Notes under the pieces: generated by a model
The model's input: only the letters and a program-made list of their open reading frames with translations
What the model was told of the DNA's origin: nothing
The model's database searches: none
Part shown: in pieces, positions 34,609 to 42,222 of the stretch
Position numbering within the stretch: position 1 is the stretch's first letter
How the letters are laid out: each line of letters opens with the position of its first letter
Program-made: the position numbers and the translations under genes
Source: Microvirga roseola
GTDB lineage: Bacteria; Pseudomonadota; Alphaproteobacteria; Rhizobiales; Beijerinckiaceae
Direction: 5' to 3'
Length of the DNA: 64,000 nt
NCBI RefSeq assembly: GCF_020866965.1
Contig: NZ_JAJATX010000019.1
Coordinates: forward strand, 1-64,000

Positions 34609-35856
34609 TCAGTGCATCCGTTTTGCTAGGAGGTCGCGGGTAATCTCGAGAAGCGAGCGGGACTCGGTCACCTGCTCGAAGGGGCATTCGGCGCTCGCCG
34701 CCGCCATTCCATCGCGCTCGTCGTCACCCACGAGGAGCGTGCGGGAGAGGTCGAGATGGAAGTCCTTCTGGGCGCTGAAGAGCATACCCGGCTTGGGCTT
34801 CCGGCAGTCGCAGCCTGCGTCCCAGTCGTGCGGGCAATAATAGATGGCCTCGATCGATCCGCCGTTCTGCTCGACCTCCAACGTCATCCGGTCATGGATG
34901 CTCTGGAGGTCGGCGCCGCTCATTGCACCCCGTCCGACGCCGGCTTGATTGGTGACGACGATGACCCGGAAACCCGCCTCATGCAGAAGACGCAGGGCCT
35001 CCAGCGAGCCGGGCAGCCATTCCCATTCCTGCCAGCTCCGGACATAATGGGCGCGCGGCTGCTTCCGGTTCAGGACACCGTCACGATCCAGGATGATCGT
35101 CGGCTGGCGTTGCAGAAATGCTTCCGTGTCCGGCAGCCGGTTGAGCGAGCCGACGCTGTAATAGCGGTGATCGCTGACATAGGCAGCCAGCCGTCCCTGC
35201 TGCGCCAAAGGCGTATAGAGAGCCTCTTCGAGAAGAACCTGCTCGTCGGGAAGCAGCTCAAGCGCAAGGTCGGTCAGGATCGCATAGCTGATCTCGACCC
35301 CCTGGAGATTGGGAGCCGTCCGCGTCCGGTCGAAAACCTGGACGTTGCCATCCTCGTCGACACGCACGCAGCCGCGGGAATATGCATCCTTGTTGCTGTA
35401 GACCGTGAGGAGCCCTGCCTTCCCCATCTGCCGGAACCGCTGCCACAGGCTGTCCATGCTCATGGGCCAGTAATTGTCGCAGTAAAGGAGGAGAAAGCAG
35501 GGATCGATCAGGTGGCGGGCGTGAGCCACGCGTTTGGAGGTCAGGTCATCAGGCTCGGTGACGGCATACTCGATCTGAATCCCCCAGCGACTGCCGTCGC
35601 CGAAGTAGTTCATTACCACATCAGGCAGGTAACCGAGGAGCAGCAGAACCTTCTTGAAGCCTTGCTCGCGCAACTGCTCGATCTGGTATTCCAGAAAGGG
35701 CTTGCCCAGGACGGGAACCATAGGCTTGGGCCTGTCGTCCGTGAGCGGCCGCATCCGGGTTCCGCGCCCTCCTGCAAGGATGACTGCTTGAGTTGGACGG
35801 CGATAGACCCGCCCTTCCACGTAAGCTTCATCGGCGGAATGCAGGTTTGCATTCAT
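34609..35856 (-). CDS. Fused heptose-1-phosphate nucleotidyltransferase / heptose bisphosphate phosphatase
   Basis: A 415-aa fusion. Residues 20-235 are a nucleotidyltransferase (QAVILAGGRGTRMRPLTDDR, KPMVPVLGKPFLEYQI, YCDNYWPM), related to HddC/RfbA-type enzymes. Residues 250-410 are a GmhB-type HAD phosphatase (IILDRDGVLN, VVTNQAGVGRG, the Zn-binding CPHDWDAGCDCRKPKP, LLVGDDERDGMAA). Together they would remove the 7-phosphate from heptose 1,7-bisphosphate and then transfer a nucleotide to heptose 1-phosphate. The ATG overlaps the gmhA stop by four bases (ATGA). Confidence 0.88.
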   Translation of the reverse strand: MNANLHSADEAYVEGRVYRRPTQAVILAGGRGTRMRPLTDDRPKPMVPVLGKPFLEYQIEQLREQGFKKVLLLLGYLPDVVMNYFGDGSRWGIQIEYAVTEPDDLTSKRVAHARHLIDPCFLLLYCDNYWPMSMDSLWQRFRQMGKAGLLTVYSNKDAYSRGCVRVDEDGNVQVFDRTRTAPNLQGVEISYAILTDLALELLPDEQVLLEEALYTPLAQQGRLAAYVSDHRYYSVGSLNRLPDTEAFLQRQPTIILDRDGVLNRKQPRAHYVRSWQEWEWLPGSLEALRLLHEAGFRVIVVTNQAGVGRGAMSGADLQSIHDRMTLEVEQNGGSIEAIYYCPHDWDAGCDCRKPKPGMLFSAQKDFHLDLSRTLLVGDDERDGMAAASAECPFEQVTESRSLLEITRDLLAKRMH

Positions 35857-36461
35857 TCACCGGCCTCCGGGTAGTCGGAGACCAGGCATCGTGTGATGGC
35901 GTGGGCAATGATCGAGTGAGCATCCTCCACCAGCTCGTACATTCCCTTCGGGGTCTGAATCAGCACGGGCTCGTCGACGAGACTTCTGAGTTCGCCGCCA
36001 TCGAACCCGAGCAGGGCGACCGTCGTCATATTTCGCCTGCTGGCCACTTCTACGGCACGGACAAGATTGGGCGAGTTTCCGCTCGCGGAAATGCAGATCA
36101 GGACATCTCCCGGATTGGCGAAATTCTCCAGCTGGCCGGCGAAGACCTGGTCGTACCCTTCATCGTTGCCGAGCGCCGAGAACCAAGACGTATTATCCGA
36201 AAGCGACATGACCCGGAACGGAAGGCGACCTGAGCGCTTGGTGGCCTTCCCGAGATCGTTGGCCCAGTGGGATGCCGTCGATGCGCTGCCGCCGTTGCCC
36301 GCGATGTAAACTGTCGCCCGCTTGTCGCGGGCTTCCCGGAGGATCTGAACGACACGCTGCACGACCTCCAAGTCGATCTCGCTCAGCACACTGCTGACGC
36401 TGGAGATGTGGGAAGACAAGAGAGCTTGGGGCGAATAGGCACTGCGCTCGATAATCAGCAT
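35853..36461 (-). CDS. gmhA: Sedoheptulose-7-phosphate isomerase (SIS domain)
   Basis: A 202-aa SIS-fold isomerase turning sedoheptulose 7-phosphate into D-glycero-D-manno-heptose 7-phosphate, the entry step to activated heptose. Visible motifs: VYIAGNGGSASTASHWANDL, FSALGNDEGYDQVFAGQLEN, DVLICISASGNSPNLVRAVE and the C-terminal VEDAHSIIAHAI. The ATG at 36461 (AGGG upstream) is preferred over the frame's first start at 36506. First gene of the heptose operon. Confidence 0.9.
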   Translation of the reverse strand: MLIIERSAYSPQALLSSHISSVSSVLSEIDLEVVQRVVQILREARDKRATVYIAGNGGSASTASHWANDLGKATKRSGRLPFRVMSLSDNTSWFSALGNDEGYDQVFAGQLENFANPGDVLICISASGNSPNLVRAVEVASRRNMTTVALLGFDGGELRSLVDEPVLIQTPKGMYELVEDAHSIIAHAITRCLVSDYPEAGE

Positions 36462-36624
36462 ATATTTGGGCCCTATCAGATGATCGGGAGAACGGCGGCT
36501 GCGCACGTAGTTATTGCTACATATTACCTTTTCACATCATCTCCGCCCGGGTTATCTGGAGGGTTGGAAGTGGATCAAAATAGGTATGGCGGGATGCGCG
36601 CAGAGCGCTTTGCCACTGCCTTCG

Positions 36625-37827
36625 TCAGCCAGCATTGACGGCAGTCGGCCGCACCTTCATTTCAAGGGCTGCCTCAGCCGTATTGGCAGCATCGTTAAGT
36701 CGCGATTTACGCTGCTGCAGCTTGGGCAAAGCTTCTACTCCGATCGTGTTGATCATCTGCTCCCAGCGATATGACCAGTCATGCCTCCTGAGCGATTGGA
36801 TGACATTGACGTGCCGGATGCGCTCCATGCGAACGCTCTGGGAGTCCAGCTCCTTCAGAACCGCCCTTGCATCTTCAGGCTTGGCAGGAACCCTCACCAC
36901 CGCATCCGGCCAATCGAAGAGCTCATTGAATTCGGGGCATTGCGGTGGCTCCCCGATCATGACCGCGCCGCCGGCAGCACCCTCGAAAAGGCGAGAGGGC
37001 ACCACTTGTTCGTCCTGTACCTGCCGCGCCTTCGAAGTGGCGATAGAGGCAGGACTGAAGGCGATGAAGTATCGGCTTCGCTTGATATTGTTCATGACCA
37101 GGAGGCGGTGCTCCCGCCAGTCCTTCATGCGCGAGTCCGAACTGGCCAGACTATCGTAGAGATAGAAAATCTCCTGCTTCTCGGCCATTTCGACCAGCTG
37201 CCTGTGCAGGCCGGCCGGCCTGTTGCCGATGGAATAGACGTCGATGACCCGCTCCGGAGGCTTGGGGTAAGGCGTAGCGGCCAGGCAATCGGTACCGGTC
37301 GGCAGGAAGGAGCACGGGGTATCCGTGTAGCGCTGAAGCTTTGGAACCGCCGCCCGATGCAGAAGGAAGACATGATCGAACTGATCCAGCATCCTGAGGT
37401 ATGCCCTGTTTTCCTCAAGAGTACTGACCCACAGCTCATGCATGAACAAAACGGCCTTCGCACTTCTCTCCCGCCAATGGCGGATCCGGGAGAGTTCCAC
37501 GAGGGCGTTGGGGCTCCAGGCAATATAGGCGAATAGCTCATACTCCTTACTGCCGAGGTCCACCGGAGTGATGGTTGGCGCGTTCTTCATACCCAGCCCT
37601 TTGCGGACGCCGTTGACGAGCCTGTTGAAGTCCCGCTGCACGTTCAGATCATCATTCGGCGGAAGAACGCGTCCGAAATACTGCTTGAGATACTGGTGTA
37701 CGGGAGGCGCAATCAGCTCGGCATCGTCGCATTCGGCGATGATGCGGCAGAAGTCGTAAGACAGTGCGAAATGCGCACGCTCCTTGGCGTTGTAATCCGA
37801 TGCTATCAAAACGCGTGCGCTCAACAT
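36625..37827 (-). CDS. Glycosyltransferase, GT-B-like
   Basis: A 400-aa cytoplasmic protein. The N-terminal half has a Rossmann-like opening MLSARVLIASDYNAKERAH; the C-terminal half has the donor-side layout QDEQVVPSRLFEGAAGGAVMIGE, with Glu in the E-x-x-x-G position, then PECREFNELFDWPDAVVRVP-like text typical of Glycos_transf_1_2 domains. AAGGAGAAGG sits directly before the ATG at 37827, ruling out the upstream in-frame start. It lies 163 bases before gmhA and may transfer the heptose or a mannose. Confidence 0.75.
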   Translation of the reverse strand: MLSARVLIASDYNAKERAHFALSYDFCRIIAECDDAELIAPPVHQYLKQYFGRVLPPNDDLNVQRDFNRLVNGVRKGLGMKNAPTITPVDLGSKEYELFAYIAWSPNALVELSRIRHWRERSAKAVLFMHELWVSTLEENRAYLRMLDQFDHVFLLHRAAVPKLQRYTDTPCSFLPTGTDCLAATPYPKPPERVIDVYSIGNRPAGLHRQLVEMAEKQEIFYLYDSLASSDSRMKDWREHRLLVMNNIKRSRYFIAFSPASIATSKARQVQDEQVVPSRLFEGAAGGAVMIGEPPQCPEFNELFDWPDAVVRVPAKPEDARAVLKELDSQSVRMERIRHVNVIQSLRRHDWSYRWEQMINTIGVEALPKLQQRKSRLNDAANTAEAALEMKVRPTAVNAG

Positions 37828-37935
37828 CCTTCTCCTTAGAAGCGGTTCAACTCCGCACAGCGCCAGATTTCGGCCATTCCATTGTCGATAACAGCCGAGG
37901 ACGATCCGGTGACACACGAACGAGTTCGATCATGA

Positions 37936-37949
37936 GATACCAAGGTATC
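37936..37949. promoter_or_regulatory. Candidate operator GATACC-AA-GGTATC
   Basis: Perfect inverted repeat about 110 bases upstream of the glycosyltransferase start. GGTATC also occurs upstream of the exoF-like, exoY-like and manC genes. Confidence 0.4.
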
Positions 37950-38066
37950 GCATTTGAGAGCGGATGGTATCCGCCGAGGAGTGGGCAAGCGATTGCTGAG
38001 GAGGCGAGGAGGGATTACCCAATGAGGATGTTGGAGCAACAACCGCTTCAAGGTCCCGGCATCAGC

Positions 38067-39527
38067 TCAGCGCGTGTACTGCTCCGCCGCCGCAATCCCC
38101 CAGCTCAACAGCTTTTCCGCACGCTCCGGCGTTGACGCTTCCACATAGACCCGCAGTTCCGGCGCATTGCCTGACGGACGGAAGTGCAGCACATCCCCTG
38201 TATCTGCAATCAGGCGCAACCCATCGCGGTCATCTCTCTGCGCAAGGGCGCCGAGTGGCGCCAGTATCTGCTCAAGGAAATTCTTGTCCTTCGAAAGCCT
38301 GGAAACGAAAGCGGCGCTTTTCTCGGTTGCGACGTTCTCAAGCCGGTCGCTCAGGGCAGCCTTGAAATGGAATCCGGAGCCGATCTGTGCGAGCGTTTCG
38401 CCCCTCTCAACGACCTCGGCGAGAATGCAGAGGATCGGCAGCATTGCGTCCCTCGTGGGCAGAGCTGAGAGCTGACGCTCGTTCCGCACCGCTTCCGTTC
38501 CGAGGAGGACGCCGCCATTGGCTTCGAAGCCTACGATGGTGCGTCCTTGGGAGGAGACAGCAGCTTCCGTCATTCCCGCGATCACATAGGGTGAGCCCAC
38601 CCTTGTGCGGACGACCCGAGCGAATGATCCGCCCTCCTCCAGGGCGGAATTCGAGGTGACCGGGGTAACAACTGTATCGGCCTTGAGGAACTTTGCGGTG
38701 ATTGCCCCCACGAGGTCGCCACGCAGGAAGTTTCCAGTTCCATCAGCGATCAGGGGGCGGTCTGCATCTCCGTCGGTCGAGACGATGGCGTCGAGCGATG
38801 CTTCCTCGGCCCAACGCCGCACCAGCACCCGATCCTCCTCGCGCAGAGCCTCCGTATCGACTGGAATGAAACGGTCCGCGCGGCCGAGGGGAACAGCTCT
38901 TGCACCGAGCGCTTCGATCATCTCGACCAGCAGATCGCGGGCGACCGAGGAATGCTGATAGATCCCGACGGCTAGGCCCGCCAAGGCGCGATGCCGGAAG
39001 AAGTCGAGGTAGCGCGATTTATAGGAGGCGAGCGGGTCGGACTCTGGTGCTCTCCTATCATCGGAGCCGGGACGACTGGGCACTGCGCCGATCGCCAGGC
39101 GTGCGTGCCAGGCAGAGATCGTCTGCTCGTCGTTCTTGTCGATCTCGCCCAGAGTGCGGTAGAATTTCAGCCCGTTTCGGTCCTCCGGAATATGGCTCCC
39201 GGTGACCATGATCGCGGGCCGGCCCAGTCGCTTTCCGTCATAAGCCAGAGCAGGCGTCGGAAGCTCGCCGCAATCCTGCGGCATCAGGCCTGAATCCAGG
39301 AGCGCTGCGGCGCACAGGCGGGCGATCTCCGGGCTGCTGCCCCTCAGATCCCGCCCAATCAGAACCGTATTCTGCGCAAGCGCAGCCGAACCGTCCTGCT
39401 TGAGCATCTCGGCAAAGGCTCGGGTATAGGCATAGGCTGGAACGCCGCACAGGTCCGTGACCAGGCCACGGAGACCGCTTGTTCCGAACTTCACGGAAGA
39501 ATGGCCGCTCTTCGGGGCTCCATCCAT
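38067..39527 (-). CDS. Phosphomannomutase / phosphoglucomutase
   Basis: A 486-aa alpha-D-phosphohexomutase converting mannose 6-phosphate to mannose 1-phosphate. Its four family regions are intact: FGTSGLRG at the N-terminus, the phosphoserine loop VTGSHIPEDRNGLKF, the Mg site STDGDADRPL, the sugar loop VGFEANGGVLLG, and the phosphate loop FRPSGNAPELRVYVEAS near the C-terminus. With ManC (28912) and the 3,5-epimerase (39620) it completes a route from mannose 6-phosphate to an epimerised GDP-sugar. It stands 93 bases after that epimerase gene. Confidence 0.92.
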   Translation of the reverse strand: MDGAPKSGHSSVKFGTSGLRGLVTDLCGVPAYAYTRAFAEMLKQDGSAALAQNTVLIGRDLRGSSPEIARLCAAALLDSGLMPQDCGELPTPALAYDGKRLGRPAIMVTGSHIPEDRNGLKFYRTLGEIDKNDEQTISAWHARLAIGAVPSRPGSDDRRAPESDPLASYKSRYLDFFRHRALAGLAVGIYQHSSVARDLLVEMIEALGARAVPLGRADRFIPVDTEALREEDRVLVRRWAEEASLDAIVSTDGDADRPLIADGTGNFLRGDLVGAITAKFLKADTVVTPVTSNSALEEGGSFARVVRTRVGSPYVIAGMTEAAVSSQGRTIVGFEANGGVLLGTEAVRNERQLSALPTRDAMLPILCILAEVVERGETLAQIGSGFHFKAALSDRLENVATEKSAAFVSRLSKDKNFLEQILAPLGALAQRDDRDGLRLIADTGDVLHFRPSGNAPELRVYVEASTPERAEKLLSWGIAAAEQYTR

Positions 39528-39619
39528 CTCGGCCTCACCTGCGCAGGGCGTTCATGGTCCATACAAGGACGTCACGGTCAAGAGACCGCGACGCCCTCAA
39601 TGAGCGAGGGTCTGCAGGC

Positions 39620-40609
39620 TTAGGCAGCCGCCCGATGGTTCCGGCCCCTCGTCCTCTCGACCTGCTCCGCAATCCAGGCATAGGTCTTGCGCAATCCAAC
39701 CTCAAGCGGCTCGTCCGGCGCCCAACCCAAGCGCTTGCGGATCAGTTCGTTGTGGGAGTTGCGTCCGCGCACGCCCACGGGCCCCGGAATGTTGCGGATC
39801 CGCAGGTTCTTGCCTGCGATGGTCATGATCATCTCGGCAAGTTCGTTGATCCTCACCATCTCCTCCGAGCCGATATTGACCGGACCCTCGAAATCCGAGC
39901 GCATGAGCATGATGGTGCCCTTGATGCATTGGTCGATATAGAGGAACGAGCGGGTCTGCTGGCCGTCGCCCCAGATCTCGATCTCCCCTCCATTCTCGGC
40001 CTGCGCCACCTTGCGGCACAAGGCGGCGGGCGCCTTCTCCTTACCGCCGTCCCAGGTCCCTTCGGGGCCGAAGATGTTGTGATACCGCGCCACCCGGCAC
40101 TGCATGCCGTAATTGCGGTTATAGGCGAGATAGAGACGCTCGGAGAACAGCTTCTCCCAACCATACTCGGAATCGGGAGCAGCCGGATAGGCGCTGTCCT
40201 CCCGGGTGACCGGACGGTCGGGATCCTCCTGGTTATAGGCCGGATACATGCAGGCCGAGGAGGAATAGAAGACCCGCCGCACGTTCCGGCGCAGACACGC
40301 ATCCAGAACGTTCAGGTTGATCGTCGCCGAGTTGTGCATGATGTCAGCATCGTTCTCGCCGGTGAAGATGTAGCCGGCGCCACCCATATCGGCCGCGAGC
40401 TGGTACACTTCGTCGAAGCGGCGGTCGATGGCGGCGCGACAGTTCTGAGGATCCCGCAGATCCGCAATGATGAAATCATCCGCTGCGGTCTCGCCGAAGG
40501 CCGGCATCTTCAAGTCGACGCCCCGAACCCAGAAGCCCTGCCTTTTCAGCTCCTTTACGAGGTGAGACCCGATGAAGCCGCCGGCGCCAAACACTAGAGC
40601 TGCCTTCAT
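39620..40609 (-). CDS. GDP-mannose 3,5-epimerase-like SDR
   Basis: A 329-aa extended SDR strikingly like plant GDP-mannose 3',5'-epimerase (GME), which makes GDP-L-galactose and GDP-L-gulose. Diagnostic stretches are VFGAGGFIGSHLVKELKRQG, AADMGGAGYIFTGENDADIM, SSSACMYPAYNQEDP (catalytic Ser and a Cys used as acid/base in GME), EYGWEKLFSERL (YxxxK), YHNIFGPEGTWDGGKEKAPA and RSFLYIDQCIKGTI. Many bacterial relatives lie in polysaccharide loci. Placement next to phosphomannomutase supports GDP-mannose as substrate. Confidence 0.85.
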   Translation of the reverse strand: MKAALVFGAGGFIGSHLVKELKRQGFWVRGVDLKMPAFGETAADDFIIADLRDPQNCRAAIDRRFDEVYQLAADMGGAGYIFTGENDADIMHNSATINLNVLDACLRRNVRRVFYSSSACMYPAYNQEDPDRPVTREDSAYPAAPDSEYGWEKLFSERLYLAYNRNYGMQCRVARYHNIFGPEGTWDGGKEKAPAALCRKVAQAENGGEIEIWGDGQQTRSFLYIDQCIKGTIMLMRSDFEGPVNIGSEEMVRINELAEMIMTIAGKNLRIRNIPGPVGVRGRNSHNELIRKRLGWAPDEPLEVGLRKTYAWIAEQVERTRGRNHRAAA

Positions 40610-40855
40610 TCAATTAATCCTCATCATGCAAATTAGGCTTTCCAATAATTATTAAGCATGCCGCGGCGCAGCAATAACTAGGAAGATATACGACTTGCTT
40701 TAAAAGCCCTTCGCATACCTCGTAATCGCAGAGTTCAATCTATTCCGGCCGGCGCGGAACCTTACTGCGCTCTGGGCGTTATTGGGGCCGCCCGCAATGT
40801 GAGCAGCCCCAACAGCACTTTCGTACTCTTTGAACCTGATAGGTGCCGCAGGAAC

Positions 40856-42208
40856 TCACAGCTCTCGGAAAGCGCGGCTCATGCTGTCCTTGAGCGGTTG
40901 CAGGAGATACTGGAGGAAGGTGCGCTCGGCTGTCTTGATATAGACCTCGGCCGGCATTCCGGGCGTCGGTGCAAAGCCCTCGATCTTTGCAATCTCTGCA
41001 GGCTCCGGCGCCACTCTGGCCACATAGACGTCGCTGCGTGTCAGCTGACTGGTTTCGTCCGGCAACGTATCCGCAGAGACGTAGACCACTTGGCCCGCGA
41101 TCATCGGCGTGATGCGCTGCTTGAGGGCCGTCATCCGGATGATGGCCTGCTGGCCCATCTTGACGTTCTCGATGTCCTGGGGCCGCACCCTGACCTCGAT
41201 GAGGAGGTTCTCACCGAGCGGGACGATCTCCATAACCGTCTTGCCCGGCTCTACGACGCCGCCCGGCGTGTGATAGCGCAGCTTGACGACGACGCCTTTG
41301 ACAGGGGAGGTCAGCTTGATGCGATCCAGAACCCTCTGGGAGGCGAGCAACCGCTCCCGAACGTCCGCCAGTTCGGCCAGCGTCTCGTGCAGTTGCTCAA
41401 CCGAGGTCTTGACCGCCGTGTTCCGTACACCGGCGATCTGCTCCTCCGAGCGGGCAATGCGCTCCTTGGCATCTCCGATATCGCCCGTCAGGCGCCCGAC
41501 TTCTCCCTGGAGGTTCGCACGGGCGCGCTGCAAGGCCAGGACCTCAGATTTGCGGATCAGCCCGCTCTTGAGCAACTGCTCCTTCGTCTGAAGCTCCTCC
41601 TCGAAATAGGCGATCTGCTGGCGGACTGAGGCCAGCTGAGTCGTGCTTCCCTTGACCCGCTCCTCCAGGGCGTCGATGCCAGTCTTGATCGAGACGATTT
41701 CGCTTGCGAGACTCTTCCGGCGAGCTGCAAGCGTCGCGCGCTGGGCCTTCATGATCGTTGCGATTTCCGGGTCTGTGTCCCGATGGAGCTCCAGTTCGCG
41801 CGGAAATGTAATCTCGTCGGTATCGATCATCTCGGCGCGAAGGCGCGCCTCGATCGCCAACAGATGAGCCTGGCGGAGGGTAAGCCTGCGCAGTTCGGCC
41901 CGAGGTGTCGTCTCATCGAGTTCGAGGAGCGCCTGCCCCGGCTCAACAAGGTCGCCCTCGCGGACAAGGATCTCCTTGATGACCCCGCCTTCGAGATGCT
42001 GAATGAGCTTGTTCTGACCTGTCGCGACGAAAGCGCCAGGAGTGACGACGGCGCCGGCGATGGGCGCCATGCTTCCCCAGAAGCCGAAACCCATGACGCT
42101 GAAGGCCAAGATGCCGGTTCCTAGAAGAGTTGGAAGGCGCGTGCTGCGGGGCACGCTCGCATACCATTCCTGCTGCTTTTCGAGGATGAGAGGTGTTGTA
42201 CGGGACAT
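40856..42208 (-). CDS. Type I secretion membrane fusion protein (HlyD/PrtE family)
   Basis: A 450-aa adaptor. One membrane segment near residue 35 (LGTGILAFSVMGFGFW) precedes a lipoyl/barrel-sandwich half (LIQHLEGGVIKEILVREGD), a long coiled coil (110-280), the second half-motif (LTSPVKGVVVKLRYHTPGGVV) and the C-terminal beta domain ending FLQYLLQPLKDSMSRAFREL, typical of T1SS adaptors. It links the ABC exporter encoded 14 bases upstream to a TolC-type channel, which is not in the window. The frame opens at a TTG (42226) overlapping the ABC stop; the ATG at 42208 gives a more usual N-terminus. Confidence 0.9.
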   Translation of the reverse strand: MSRTTPLILEKQQEWYASVPRSTRLPTLLGTGILAFSVMGFGFWGSMAPIAGAVVTPGAFVATGQNKLIQHLEGGVIKEILVREGDLVEPGQALLELDETTPRAELRRLTLRQAHLLAIEARLRAEMIDTDEITFPRELELHRDTDPEIATIMKAQRATLAARRKSLASEIVSIKTGIDALEERVKGSTTQLASVRQQIAYFEEELQTKEQLLKSGLIRKSEVLALQRARANLQGEVGRLTGDIGDAKERIARSEEQIAGVRNTAVKTSVEQLHETLAELADVRERLLASQRVLDRIKLTSPVKGVVVKLRYHTPGGVVEPGKTVMEIVPLGENLLIEVRVRPQDIENVKMGQQAIIRMTALKQRITPMIAGQVVYVSADTLPDETSQLTRSDVYVARVAPEPAEIAKIEGFAPTPGMPAEVYIKTAERTFLQYLLQPLKDSMSRAFREL

Positions 42209-42222
42209 GATAATTGCTTGCC

